Assembly (NCBI RefSeq): GCF_017916255.1
Contig: NZ_CP072827.1
Span: forward strand, 806,001 to 870,000
DNA: 64,000 bases
Source: Streptomyces mobaraensis NBRC 13819 = DSM 40847
Lineage (GTDB): Bacteria; Actinomycetota; Actinomycetes; Streptomycetales; Streptomycetaceae
Reading direction: 5' to 3'
Part shown: positions 1 to 8,592 of the stretch, in pieces
How positions within the stretch are numbered: position 1 is the first letter of the stretch
Layout: each line of letters begins with the position of its first letter
Notes under the pieces: generated by a model
Database searches by the model: none
What the model was told of the DNA's origin: nothing
Seen by the model: the letters and a program-made list of their open reading frames with translations, nothing else
Made by a program: the position numbers and the translations under genes

Positions 1-165
1 CCGAGCAGAGCGCGTACGACGAGGGGTGGGCGCCGGCCGGCGGGTTGCTCCGGACAGGTGTCATCGCCCCGACCACCCCGCGCGCGTCGGCGATCGTCAT
101 ACAGCCTGGTTGTTAGGTTGCCGCGGGTGAGCGACGTACGGGCCCTTCGGCAGTGAGGAACAGGC

Positions 166-444
166 ATGACGTCTCTGTACGAGCCCATCAGGTCCTGCTT
201 GGGCCGGTACTTCGACATCCCGGTGGAGACCATCCGCCCCGAGAGCACCATGGAAGACCTCGGCATGGACTCGCTCGCCCTGGTGGAGCTGATGTGCGTG
301 CTGAAGGACGACCTGGGGCTGCGGATCCCGTCCGGTGACGATCCGCTCTCCCTGCGGACGACGTTCGCCGAGGCGGTGGCCGCGGTGGAGGCGGCCCAGC
401 GGGCGTCCGAGCCGGTCGCCGGATCCGCGGGCCCGGCCGCGTGA
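166..444 (+). CDS. Stand-alone acyl carrier protein
   Basis: A 92-residue type II acyl carrier protein that would carry acyl chains on a phosphopantetheine arm for the ketosynthase encoded next to it. The attachment motif GMDSLALVE lies at about residues 34-42 with the Ser in the usual place, preceded by the typical EDL and followed by an acidic second helix. The C-terminal 25 residues are Ala/Pro-rich and look unstructured. The start is ATG with GAGGAAC about 8 bases upstream. The stop overlaps the next start by four bases (GTGA), so the two genes are translationally coupled. This is the tail of a unit that begins left of the window or at an unseen promoter in 1-165. Family assignment is firm; the pathway (fatty acid, polyketide or other) cannot be told. 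Confidence 0.93.
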   Translation: MTSLYEPIRSCLGRYFDIPVETIRPESTMEDLGMDSLALVELMCVLKDDLGLRIPSGDDPLSLRTTFAEAVAAVEAAQRASEPVAGSAGPAA

Positions 445-1664
445 GCACCGGTTCCGTCGCGGTCACCGGCCTGGGGCTGGTCACCCCCGCCGGGGTGGGC
501 ACCGAGGCGACCTGGCGGGGGGTGTGCTCGGGGAAGCCGACCGCCGCCGTCGACCCCGAACTCGCGGGCGTCCCGGTCCCGATCAGCTGCCGCGTCCCCG
601 CCTACGACGTCCGGGCCGTGGTCGGCCGCCAGACGTGGCGGATGGACCGCTTCGCCCACCTGGCCCTGACCGCCGCCCGGGAGGCCGTCGCCGACGCCGG
701 TCTCGACCCGGCGACGTGGGACGGCGCCCGCGTCGGCGTCGTGGTGGGCGTCGGGACGGAGAGCAAGGAGACGGCGGCGCGGAGCTTCGTGAAGCTCCTG
801 CGGGGCGACTACGAGGGCGTCTCGCCGCTCACCGTCCCGCGAGTCACCGTGAACGCGGCGGCGGGCGAGATCGGCATCGCGCTTCAGGCGCTGGGGCCCA
901 GCATGGCGGTGACCACGGCCTGCGCCTCGGGGGCGACCGCCCTGGGCGCGGCCCGTGACCTGCTGCTGGCGGGCCGCTGCGACGTGGTGCTCGCCGGCGG
1001 GGCCGAGGCCCCCTGCCACCCCATGTCGTCGGTGTCGTTCTCGCAGATGAGGGCGCTCTCCACGCGGCTGCACGACCCGGCGGGGGCCAGCCGCCCGTTC
1101 GACGCCGACCGGGACGGGTTCGTCCTCGCCGAGGGCGCCGGGATCCTCGTCCTCGAACGGCTCTCCGACGCCCGGGCCCGGCGCGCGCCGGTGCGGGCGC
1201 TGCTGGCCGGGCACGGGACCTCCACCGACGGATACCACCACGCCGCCGCGCACCCCGAAGGGGCCGGTCTCGAACGGGCGTTCAGGGCCGCGCTGGCGGA
1301 CGCCGGGCTGGAGCCGGCGGACATCGGACACGTCAACGCGCACGGCACCTCGACCCCGATGAACGACCGGATCGAGGGACACACCCTCAGCCGGGTGTTC
1401 GGCCACCACCCGCCGCCGGTGACCTCCGCCAAGGGCGTGACCGGGCACATGCTCGGGGCCGCCGGGGCCGTCGAGGCGGCGCTGGGCGTGCTGACGCTGG
1501 AGCACCAGCTCGTCCCGCCCACCGCCAACCTCGAACGCCTCGATCCGGAACTGGACCTGGACGTGGTGGCGAAGGAGGCGCGGCCGTGCCGCGTCGAGGC
1601 CGTGGCCAGCGATTCATGCGGGTTCGGCGGGCACAACGCCGTCGTGGTGCTGCGACGGGCGTGA
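441..1664 (+). CDS. FabF-type beta-ketoacyl-ACP synthase II
   Basis: Condensing enzyme of 407 residues, the normal length for FabF or KS-alpha. It joins an acyl group to malonyl-ACP by decarboxylative Claisen condensation. The catalytic Cys is in TACASGAT (about residue 160), the two His in NAHGTSTPMND and KGVTGHMLGAAG, with the conserved Lys before the latter, so the enzyme should be active. The GFGGHNA motif closes the protein as in the family. The start is GTG, overlapping the ACP stop by four bases, which gives a dedicated ACP/KS pair. No chain-length factor, reductase or dehydratase follows on this side; partners, if any, lie left of the window. A tight hairpin follows the stop. It could belong to a lipid tail, enediyne-like or starter-unit pathway; nothing visible here decides. 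Confidence 0.93.
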   Translation: MSTGSVAVTGLGLVTPAGVGTEATWRGVCSGKPTAAVDPELAGVPVPISCRVPAYDVRAVVGRQTWRMDRFAHLALTAAREAVADAGLDPATWDGARVGVVVGVGTESKETAARSFVKLLRGDYEGVSPLTVPRVTVNAAAGEIGIALQALGPSMAVTTACASGATALGAARDLLLAGRCDVVLAGGAEAPCHPMSSVSFSQMRALSTRLHDPAGASRPFDADRDGFVLAEGAGILVLERLSDARARRAPVRALLAGHGTSTDGYHHAAAHPEGAGLERAFRAALADAGLEPADIGHVNAHGTSTPMNDRIEGHTLSRVFGHHPPPVTSAKGVTGHMLGAAGAVEAALGVLTLEHQLVPPTANLERLDPELDLDVVAKEARPCRVEAVASDSCGFGGHNAVVVLRRA

Positions 1665-1674
1665 CGCGCGGGGC

Positions 1675-1695
1675 GGCCCGGGTGCTCCCCGGGCC
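1675..1695 (+). terminator. Hairpin terminator after the ACP/KS pair
   Basis: Perfect 8-bp inverted repeat GGCCCGGG / CCCGGGCC with a 5-base loop, 11 bases after the ketosynthase stop. It has no T-run, which is normal for Streptomyces. It separates the plus-strand ACP/KS unit from the convergent DUF5302 gene. Confidence 0.6.
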
Positions 1696-1762
1696 CGCCG
1701 CCCGCTCGGGCACGCCCTCCGGCCGCTCGGCCCGCCCGCGCCGGCCGCGCCGGACCGGCCCG

Positions 1763-1975
1763 TCAGCCGCTCTTGCGGCGGAACGACCGCTGGCCGCCGG
1801 CCTTCCCATGGGTGCCGTGGATCTTGGAGCCGTCCTGGGCGCGGCCACCGGCGCCCCCGTCGGCCGCCTTGCCCCGCTTGCGGTCCAGCGCCTCGCGGAA
1901 CCGGCGCTTCACATCGTCCTCCGCGGCCCCGCCTGTGCCGGCGCCGCCTTGCTCTCCCGCTGTTGAATCGGGCAT
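1763..1975 (-). CDS. DUF5302 family small protein
   Basis: A small hydrophilic protein of 70 residues with the layout of DUF5302: an acidic N-terminus, the segment [14 protein letters not shown], and a basic tail ending in [17 protein letters not shown]. Function is unknown; the family is widespread in actinobacteria and the tail suggests nucleic-acid or acidic-partner binding. I chose the ATG at 1973-1975 because a strong AGGAGG lies just upstream of it on the minus strand. An in-frame start 14 codons earlier has no such site. The gene is monocistronic and convergent with the ketosynthase gene. Confidence 0.8.
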   Translation of the reverse strand: MPDSTAGEQGGAGTGGAAEDDVKRRFREALDRKRGKAADGGAGGRAQDGSKIHGTHGKAGGQRSFRRKSG

Positions 1976-2095
1976 CAATACCTCCTGAAGACACGGGTGT
2001 TCGCCACAGCTTCGCACAAAAGGGGCGCGCTGGGGCCTGTCGGGCGCGGAACCGCCGGAACCGGCGCGCGCCGTTCACCGGGGCCCGCCGGCCGG

Positions 2096-3580
2096 TCAGA
2101 CCGGGGTCGCGTCAGGGCCGAAGCGGTCGCAGGCCGCGGTCTGGACCTCCGCCTCCTCGGCCGGATCGGCGGCGAGCCGGCGGAGCTGGTCCACCACCCG
2201 CGAGTCCGCGGTGGCCACATGGCGGGCCGCCAACTCGCGGGTGGTCTCCTCGCAGTCCCACAGGCACTCGACGGCGAACCCGGCGGCGAACGACGGGTCC
2301 GTCGCCGCGAGCGCCCGGGCGGCCCGGCCGCGCAGGTGGGAGGAGGACGTCTCGCGGTAGAGGTGGCGCAGGACGGGCGCGGCGCAGCCGATTCCCAGGC
2401 GGCCGGTGCCGTCGACGAGGTCCCAGAGCACGGGGGCGTCAGGGCCCTCGGTACGGACGGTCCGGCGCAGGGCGCCCAGCACGAGCGCCGCGTCGTAGGC
2501 GGCGCCCCGGCAGGCGAGCATGCCCGCGGCGGCGGCGCCCAGCGCGTCGGTCCGGTGCACCCAGACGCGAGCGCGCTCCAGGGCGGCGGGGCCGCGCATG
2601 CGTTCGAAGGCGGTGACGGCGGCGTCCGCCACCGCACCGGACGGGTCCGCGGCAGCGGCCTCGATGAGCTCCAGGGCCTGCGGGTCGTCGTGCTCGGCGA
2701 GGTAGCGCAGCGCGGTGGCGCGGGCGGCCCCGGGGCCGAAGGCGGCGGCCTCGATGATCTCCAGGCGGTCCTCGGGTCCCGCCACGGCGTTGAGGCAGCG
2801 GGTGGCGGGGACGTGGCGCTGCTGGGGCGGGTGGAGGGACAGGCCCTCCTGGGCCCAGTCGAGCACCTCGCGCACGCTCCAGCCGGGCCGGGGACCGGCC
2901 GGGCGCAACTGCCGCTGCCAGCGGTCGAAGGAGCCCTGCTCCCGCGCGGCGCGCACCCGGGCGGCGGTGGCGGGGGCGTGCGGGTCCTCGGCCCAGATCC
3001 GCCAGGGGCGGGGTTCGAAGGCGTCCCGCACCGCGGCGGCCAGGGCGGCCTCGCCCTCGGGGGTCCGCGGGAAGCGGGCGACGACGGCCTCGCCGAGGGC
3101 GGCCAGGGCGGCGTCGTCGTCGCGCACGGCCAGCTCGTCCAGGGCCCAGCTCCAGTTGCCGCCGGTGGCGGCGTAGCGGCGGAGCAGCGCCAGGGCGTCG
3201 TCGCGCCCGTACGAGGCGAGGTGGCCGAGGACGGCCAGGGCCAGGCCGGTGCGCTCCTCGGCGGGGTCGAGGAGGTCGTCCGGGTGGAAGAGGTGCTCCT
3301 CGAGCTCCGCCAGGTCGCCGTCGAGATCCAGGTAGAGCCGCGCGTAGTACAGGGACCGGTTCTCGACCTGCCAGTCGCGCCGGGGGTCGCGGAGCACGCA
3401 CTGGTTCAGCGCCGCGAGGGCCTCGGCCCGCGGCGCCGCGAGGGCGTGCAGGGTCCCGTCGCCGCGGCCTCGCTGGAGGAGGCCGAGCAGGGTGCCGCTG
3501 GGCGCTATGTCTGGATCGAACATGAGGTCAGCATCCGGTGCGGGGGGTCGGCTGGCAACGGGATTTCCGTCGTCCGGCAT
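2096..3580 (-). CDS. HEAT-repeat protein
   Basis: A soluble protein of up to 494 residues, rich in Ala/Leu/Arg and built of repeated helical pairs. Segments such as ATALRYLAEHDDPQALELIE, VADAAVTAFERMRGPAALE and RGRAARALAATDP have the HEAT or PBS-lyase HEAT-like pattern in the C-terminal two thirds. The N-terminal 150 residues (LYYARLYLDLDGDLAELEEHL) are conserved-looking but match no family I can name. There is no signal peptide or membrane segment. Such proteins usually act as scaffolds; no partner is apparent. The start is uncertain: the first ATG (3580) has no clear ribosome site, and another ATG at 3523 (MFDPDIAPSG) is possible and would remove 19 residues. It runs opposite to its neighbours as a single gene. 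Confidence 0.8.
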   Translation of the reverse strand: MPDDGNPVASRPPAPDADLMFDPDIAPSGTLLGLLQRGRGDGTLHALAAPRAEALAALNQCVLRDPRRDWQVENRSLYYARLYLDLDGDLAELEEHLFHPDDLLDPAEERTGLALAVLGHLASYGRDDALALLRRYAATGGNWSWALDELAVRDDDAALAALGEAVVARFPRTPEGEAALAAAVRDAFEPRPWRIWAEDPHAPATAARVRAAREQGSFDRWQRQLRPAGPRPGWSVREVLDWAQEGLSLHPPQQRHVPATRCLNAVAGPEDRLEIIEAAAFGPGAARATALRYLAEHDDPQALELIEAAAADPSGAVADAAVTAFERMRGPAALERARVWVHRTDALGAAAAGMLACRGAAYDAALVLGALRRTVRTEGPDAPVLWDLVDGTGRLGIGCAAPVLRHLYRETSSSHLRGRAARALAATDPSFAAGFAVECLWDCEETTRELAARHVATADSRVVDQLRRLAADPAEEAEVQTAACDRFGPDATPV

Positions 3581-3774
3581 TCTTGCCGGTGTCCACCCGG
3601 GCTATGCCTGGTGAACTGTGGGGACTCGGGGACCGAGCGCCCGCAGCCTACCCGGAGTCGGGCGTTCCGCCGAGCCTCTGTCCGATTTATTCCAGCACGC
3701 CGGTGGCATATGCCGGAGTCACCACCGGATCGGGTATGGCCAAACGGCTTACGGGCCCTCGCCCGCTGTGCAAG

Positions 3775-3816
3775 AGTCGTCACGCAGTCTTCCGGAGTCG
3801 CCACGCGGTCTTCCGG
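3775..3816. repeat. 21-bp tandem duplication upstream of the phosphatase gene
   Basis: Two adjacent 21-bp copies, starting AGTCGTCACGC and AGTCGCCACGC, differ at two positions. They lie 56 bp before the phosphatase start in the 291-bp divergent region between the HEAT and phosphatase genes, and may be a binding site or a simple slippage duplication. Confidence 0.55.
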
Positions 3817-3871
3817 CCGCTCTCGCGGACCACGCCGGCGTCGGCCGCGCCCCGCCCCATCGGAGTACCTG

Positions 3872-5341
3872 ATGCCGTCCCCTTCTTCTGCCTCACCCGC
3901 GGAGCACCCGGCGGGCGGCGAACCGTCCGCCCCCGGCGCGGTCGACGCCCTCATCTCCCAGACCCGCCGGCTGCGCGGCGGCCTCGACGCCGTCCGCCGC
4001 GAGACGGCCGGCGAGGAGCTCTCCGACGACCCGCTCGGACGCTGGCGGCGCGCGCTCTGCGACCTGGCCGCCCACCAGCTCGACGACCTCGGCACCCACC
4101 TCGGCCGGCTGCGGGACGGGCTCCCCGGCCCCGCGGAACCCCTGGTGCCGGAGGGGACACACCCGGACGGGACACAGGAGGCGGCACCCGCGGCGTTATC
4201 CCCGGCACCGGCGGGTAGCGCCGAGTGGAACCTCCTCACCGACGAGGTCACCTGGTCCGACGAGCTGTTCCGGATCCTCGGGCGGCACCCGGAGGACGGC
4301 GCCCTCACCCTGGACGAGTTCCCCTCCCTGCTGGTCGCTGACGACCGGGACCTGCTGACCGCGCTGGTCACCGACTGCCTGGTGGACGGCAAGCCCATCG
4401 ACGGCGAGTTCCGCGTCGTCCACCCCGACGGCTCCCCCCGCACCCTGCACATGCTGGGCGAGCCGGTCCTCGACGACGACGGCTGCACCGCCGCCATGTG
4501 GGCCGTCCTGCGCGACGTCACCGCGCTGCGGCGCAGCCGGGACGCCGTGGTCGCGACCGGCGACTCGCTCCGGGAGCACACCCGGCGCGCCGTCGCCGAG
4601 CGGCGATGGGCGGCCGAGGTGCAGGAGGCCGTGCTGCCGCCCTGGCGGGAGCCGCTGCGGGCGGCCCCCGGCGGGCGGGCCGACGCGGGCGGGACGCTCG
4701 ACGTGGCCGCGCGCTACCTCCCCGCCACGGACCCCGTCGCCGTCGGCGGCGACTGGTTCGACGCCCTGCCGCTGCCCGACGGCCGCACCCTGCTCAGCGC
4801 GGGCGGGCTGACCGGCCGCGGGGTGGCCACGGCCTCCGCCATGGCCGTCCTGCTGGGCGCGGTCCGGGGCATGGCGGTGGCCGGCACCGAGCCGGGACCG
4901 CTGCTCGGCTGCCTCAACCACCTGGCCGGCGCCTCCGACCGGCCCGCCCTGGGCAGCGCGGTCTGCTGCCGCTACGACGCCGGGACCCGCACCCTGCTGT
5001 GGGCACGGGCGGGCCACCCCGCCCCCCTGCTGTTCCGTGAGGGGCGGGTGAACGCGCTTCGCCCGCCGGCGGCGGGGCTGCTCCTCGGGGCCGTCAGCGA
5101 GGCCGGCTACGCCCAGGCCGAGACGCGGCTGCTGCCCGGGGACGTGCTCGTCCTGCACACCGGCGGCCTGTCACCCCACGGCGCGGACGCCGACGGCGGG
5201 ACGGGCCTGCTGCCCGGGCTGGCGGCCCGGTTCACCGCGGCCCGCAGCGCGCAGGAGTGCGTCCGCGCCGTCCTGGAGGAGTGGAGCGGGGCGGTACGGG
5301 AGGACGACGCGTGTGTGCTCGTCGCCCGGGTCACGCCCTGA
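3872..5341 (+). CDS. PAS-domain SpoIIE-type PP2C phosphatase
   Basis: A 489-residue cytosolic Ser/Thr phosphatase of the RsbU/SpoIIE type, the class that dephosphorylates anti-anti-sigma factors in partner-switching sigma control. Residues about 1-105 are a variable N-terminus with helices (RRLRGGLDAVRRE). Residues about 115-225 form a PAS domain (EWNLLTDEVTWSDELFRILG to LRDVTALRRS). Residues about 250-485 are the phosphatase, with metal-binding Asp in VGGDWFDALPL, then GRGVATASAMA, ARAGHPAPLL, HTGGL and EDDACVLVARV. There is no membrane segment and no HATPase domain. Start ATG at 3872; the reading frame is open far upstream but that part lacks coding character. Codon 109 is TTA (4196-4198), so translation should depend on the bldA tRNA. 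No anti-sigma or STAS gene is adjacent. Confidence 0.9.
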   Translation: MPSPSSASPAEHPAGGEPSAPGAVDALISQTRRLRGGLDAVRRETAGEELSDDPLGRWRRALCDLAAHQLDDLGTHLGRLRDGLPGPAEPLVPEGTHPDGTQEAAPAALSPAPAGSAEWNLLTDEVTWSDELFRILGRHPEDGALTLDEFPSLLVADDRDLLTALVTDCLVDGKPIDGEFRVVHPDGSPRTLHMLGEPVLDDDGCTAAMWAVLRDVTALRRSRDAVVATGDSLREHTRRAVAERRWAAEVQEAVLPPWREPLRAAPGGRADAGGTLDVAARYLPATDPVAVGGDWFDALPLPDGRTLLSAGGLTGRGVATASAMAVLLGAVRGMAVAGTEPGPLLGCLNHLAGASDRPALGSAVCCRYDAGTRTLLWARAGHPAPLLFREGRVNALRPPAAGLLLGAVSEAGYAQAETRLLPGDVLVLHTGGLSPHGADADGGTGLLPGLAARFTAARSAQECVRAVLEEWSGAVREDDACVLVARVTP

Positions 5342-5396
5342 ACGGTCCGCTCGGCCCCGCGGGGCGGGACGGACGGAAGAGCGGCGGTGCGCGGGA

Positions 5397-6896
5397 TCAG
5401 GCCGTCGCCGTCCGGCCCCGCCCGCCCGGCGCCTTGGGCAACGCCCGCTCGATCTCCTGCCGCAGCTCGGCGATCTTCGGGAACCCGGAGTACCTGCCGG
5501 TGAGCCGGTACATCTCCCGCAGCCGGTCCCAGGTGCGGTGGGACGAGTTCTCCCCGATCGAGCCCAGTGCCTGCCGGGCGTAGACGCTCCCCTGCTCGGG
5601 ATCGTCGTCGATGAAGCAGGCGGAGGCCATCGAGATGTAGTCGAAGATGAGCGACCGCTTCTGGTTGGTCCCCTCCCGGAGCCGCAGGGCCTCCAGGGCG
5701 TGCCGCTGCGCCACCGAGGCGGCCGACGGGTCGTGCTCGGCGAGGGTGCGGTAGGCCAGGGCCTGCATGCCGTGCATGTCCGCCTCGTTGAACATCTGCA
5801 TCCAGCTCGGCGGCGGCACGTCCCCCTTGTCCGCGACGAACAGGTCCTCGGCCCGGCCCAGGGTCCGCCGTACGGCCTGGCCGCGGCCCATCGACGCCTG
5901 CGCCCACGCCTCGATGGTGCAGAGCATCGCCCGGGTGCGCGGCAGGGCCTCCTCGCCCGAGCCGGAGGTGGCGAGCTTCATCAGGTCGAGCGCGTCGGCC
6001 GGGCGGCCGAGGTGCACCATCTGCCGGGCGGCCCGGGACAGCGCCTCGCCGGCCCGGGGCCGGTCGCCACCCTCGCGGGCCGCGTGTGCCGCGATCACGA
6101 AGTACTTCTGCGCGGTGGGCTCGAGACCCACGTCGTGGGACATCCATCCGGCCAGCACCGCCAGGTTGGCCGCCACCCCCCAGAGCCTGCGCTGGAGGTG
6201 CTCGGGGTGGCGGTACGCGAGCATGCCGCCCACCTCGTTGAGCTGGCCGACGACGGCCTTGCGCTGGAGCCCGCCGCCGCGGGCCGCGTCCCACGCGCGG
6301 AAGATGTCGACCGAGCGCTCCAGCTCGTCGATCTCGGCCGAGCCCACGGGGGCCGCCTCGTACCGCTCGAAACCCGCTTGTTCGGCGTGGCCGGGGTAGG
6401 AGGCGCGGTGCAGGGGGTCGTCGAAACGGGGGGCGTCCGAGGCGAGCGCCGGATCGGAGTGCAGCCAGTCGTGCATCGCCCCGCTGAGTGCTGAGCCTGC
6501 GGCGAGCGCGGCGCCCGCGCCCACCAAGCCGCGTCGGTTGAGCATGAGGTCCATTCCCGTGAATTCGGTGAGGACCGCGGCGGTCCGCTCGGGCGGCCAG
6601 GGGAGCCCGTCCTGCGACTGCCCCTTGCCCGCTCGCCCGCGCCGGCCGAACCCGAGGTCCTCGATGGTCACGACACGACCGAGACGCTCGGTGAAGAGGG
6701 CGGCCAGCACCCGGGGCACGGGATCGCGCGGGGACTCCCCCATGTCGATCCAGCGCCGCACCCGTGAGGTATCGGTCGCCAGCTGCGGATGTCCCATGAC
6801 CGCCGCCTGCCGGTTGACCAGCCTCGCGAGCTCGCCCTTGGACCATCCGGCCAGTCCGAACAGGTCCGCAAGGCGGGTGTTGGGTTCCCTCGTCAC
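5397..6896 (-). CDS. NsdA-like TPR transcriptional regulator
   Basis: A 499-residue regulator resembling the Streptomyces NsdA family, whose founder represses sporulation and antibiotic production; the length matches closely. The N-terminus (about 1-75, LADLFGLAGWSKGELARLVN to VTIEDLGFG) is a lambda-repressor-like DNA-binding region including the DTSRVRRWIDMGESPRDPVP segment. Residues about 130-160 contain a hydrophobic Ala/Gly stretch (RGLVGAGAALAAGSALSGA). Residues about 200-460 are TPR-like helices that probably bind a partner or peptide. I chose GTG 6896 because homologous sequence begins there (TREPNTRLADLF) and a G-rich site precedes it; the open frame further upstream is not conserved-looking. 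It is divergent from the phosphotransferase gene. The name NsdA is not given because Streptomyces genomes carry several paralogues. Confidence 0.82.
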   Translation of the reverse strand: MTREPNTRLADLFGLAGWSKGELARLVNRQAAVMGHPQLATDTSRVRRWIDMGESPRDPVPRVLAALFTERLGRVVTIEDLGFGRRGRAGKGQSQDGLPWPPERTAAVLTEFTGMDLMLNRRGLVGAGAALAAGSALSGAMHDWLHSDPALASDAPRFDDPLHRASYPGHAEQAGFERYEAAPVGSAEIDELERSVDIFRAWDAARGGGLQRKAVVGQLNEVGGMLAYRHPEHLQRRLWGVAANLAVLAGWMSHDVGLEPTAQKYFVIAAHAAREGGDRPRAGEALSRAARQMVHLGRPADALDLMKLATSGSGEEALPRTRAMLCTIEAWAQASMGRGQAVRRTLGRAEDLFVADKGDVPPPSWMQMFNEADMHGMQALAYRTLAEHDPSAASVAQRHALEALRLREGTNQKRSLIFDYISMASACFIDDDPEQGSVYARQALGSIGENSSHRTWDRLREMYRLTGRYSGFPKIAELRQEIERALPKAPGGRGRTATA

Positions 6897-6960
6897 GTCA
6901 AGCCCCCAGGTTCCTCGGCTGACTTGAAGGTAGCGGTCCCTCAGATGCCAGGCGACTATT

Positions 6961-6990
6961 CGCCAGGGTTCGCCAGGGTGCGCCAGATGG
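6961..6990 (-). promoter_or_regulatory. Three 10-bp direct repeats upstream of the NsdA-like gene
   Basis: CGCCAGGGTT, CGCCAGGGTG and CGCCAGATGG lie end to end with an exact 10-bp period, 65-94 bases upstream of the GTG start. A further CCCAGGGTGCGC occurs at about 7055. One-turn spacing puts the copies on one face of the helix, as expected for a cooperatively bound operator. They lie within the 354-bp divergent region (6897-7250), in which I see no gene. Confidence 0.5.
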
Positions 6991-7250
6991 TGTGCCACCC
7001 ATCGACGGGTGTGATGTAGGAACGCGCCACCCCGACCACCCGGCGCGCATTCCCCAGGGTGCGCGACGGCCGGGGCCCGGCCCCGGTTCGTACCGTTTCG
7101 CCGCGCATGCGACGCGTGTTCGGCGGTGAAGCGGCCGTTCCGGGCCGGGCCCGGCCTCCGGGCGGCGGGGCCGGAAGCGTCCCCGCGCCGGCGGGGGCGG
7201 TCCGGGGGCGCGCCGCAACTCGCCGGCACACGAAGGGATCTGTTCCGCCC

Positions 7251-8366
7251 ATGTATGCAGCATCGGCCTCCGTGTCCGCTCCGCTCCGGCCCCCGCGGCC
7301 GCAGCAGATCCGCCCGCCGCAGGGCGGCGGACCGTACCTCGACCCCTCCCATGCCGTGGGAGCCGCGTTCGGGGGCGGACGGGTACGGAGGGGCTCGGGG
7401 CTCGGCACACCGCCGGTCGGCGGGAGAATCGACCTGTCCGGCCCCGACGGCCCCGAGCTGCGCGCGCTGATCGCCTCGGTGCAGCACGTCTGCCCGGAGT
7501 TCACCCCGAGCCAGGTGCTGCGCCGCAGCGGCCGTTCGGTGCTGCTGGTCGGCACCGCGGGCCGCACCGGCGCCGTCGCGAAGTGTTTACTCGACCGCTC
7601 CCCCGCGGGTGCCGAGCGGTTCCGGCAGGAGATAGCGGCGTACCGCACCTTTGTGCGGCACCGCCCTCCGGTCCGGGTGCCGCGGCTGATCGCCGCCGAT
7701 CCCGAGCAGGGCGTCCTGGTCGCCGAGCGCATGCCGGGCCGCCCGGCCGCCACCCGGCGGCATCCTTCGGACACCCCGCCGCGCGCCGACGTACGGGTGG
7801 CGCTCGGCGCGGTCTGCCGGGTCAACCTCTGGCAGCCGCCGGTGGGCATGTTCGACATGCCGCTCGACTACGCCAAGCACATCACCCGCTTCCATGAGCT
7901 CGGCCTGCTCACCGACCGGGACATGGGCGACCTGCAGAAGCTGCTGCACGGTCTGGCGCACGTCCAGGGCCAGTTCTGCCACGGTGACGCCCAGCTCGCC
8001 AATATGCTCCTCTCCCCCGCGGGGCCGGTGCTGGTCGACTGGGGCCAGGCGGGCTGGTACCTCCCGGGGTACGACCTCGCGACCCTGTGGACGGTGCTGG
8101 GGGACGCTCCGCTGGCCCGCCGGCAGATCGCCCAGCACGCGCAGGCGCCGGGTACGCCGTTCCGTGACGCCTTTCTGGTGAATCTGATGCTCGTCCTCAC
8201 CCGTGAGATCCGGACGTACGAGCTGGCCGTCCAGCGGGCCCAGCAGGAGCCGGTCACCCCGGGCACCCCGGACACCGGCGAGGAGCAGCGGCTCCTGCTC
8301 CGGCGGCTGCATGACGACTGCGCGATGGCCCGACGGGCCGTCCGCGCCGCGGTGGGCACCCGCTGA
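7251..8366 (+). CDS. APH/ChoK-fold phosphotransferase family protein
   Basis: A 371-residue protein of the aminoglycoside/choline kinase-like fold. The Brenner-type catalytic motif is present as [12 protein letters not shown] (about residues 241-252), followed by the metal-binding [10 protein letters not shown], with the N-lobe Lys in VAKCLLD. The substrate is unknown; many streptomycetes carry such kinases that are not resistance enzymes. The first 60 residues are Pro/Arg-rich. Start ATG 7251 follows GAAGGGA; the frame is open about 190 bases further upstream without a ribosome site. Codon 113 is TTA (7587-7589), pointing to bldA-dependent translation. It is divergent from the NsdA-like gene and followed by a strong hairpin. 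Confidence 0.82.
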   Translation: MYAASASVSAPLRPPRPQQIRPPQGGGPYLDPSHAVGAAFGGGRVRRGSGLGTPPVGGRIDLSGPDGPELRALIASVQHVCPEFTPSQVLRRSGRSVLLVGTAGRTGAVAKCLLDRSPAGAERFRQEIAAYRTFVRHRPPVRVPRLIAADPEQGVLVAERMPGRPAATRRHPSDTPPRADVRVALGAVCRVNLWQPPVGMFDMPLDYAKHITRFHELGLLTDRDMGDLQKLLHGLAHVQGQFCHGDAQLANMLLSPAGPVLVDWGQAGWYLPGYDLATLWTVLGDAPLARRQIAQHAQAPGTPFRDAFLVNLMLVLTREIRTYELAVQRAQQEPVTPGTPDTGEEQRLLLRRLHDDCAMARRAVRAAVGTR

Positions 8367-8381
8367 GGCCCGCCGCTCCCT

Positions 8382-8416
8382 GCCGACACGCCGTGCCCCG
8401 GGCGCGGCGTGTCGGC
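8382..8416 (+). terminator. Strong hairpin after the phosphotransferase gene
   Basis: Perfect 12-bp arms GCCGACACGCCG / CGGCGTGTCGGC with an 11-base loop, starting 16 bases after the stop codon. This is a clear intrinsic-type terminator that also insulates the amidase gene downstream. Confidence 0.85.
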
Positions 8417-8592
8417 GTTCACCCCTCCGGCTCAGGGCTCCGACAGGTTCCCGCAGCCCAGGCGTTGACGTGCCCATAACACACGATCCAGTCTGATTGA
8501 CGGATCGTCTGCTCGGCATCGCCGCTTGGTAGGTTCGGGTCGCCACCACTCCGGCGCACGGTACGGCCCGGCCCGTCCTTGAGGAGGCTGCC

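Noticed and set aside
1997..3871. An N-terminal extension of more than 600 residues on the SpoIIE phosphatase
   Set aside because: The frame is open but its sequence is antisense to the HEAT-repeat gene and without domains. The ATG at 3872 starts protein-like sequence.
6961..6990. CRISPR-like or plasmid iteron array
   Set aside because: Only three 10-bp units without spacers and no cas or rep genes. An operator is the simpler reading.
7059..7250. Upstream extension of the phosphotransferase protein
   Set aside because: No ribosome site at the upstream start and Arg/Pro-rich shadow sequence. ATG 7251 has GAAGGGA at a fair distance.
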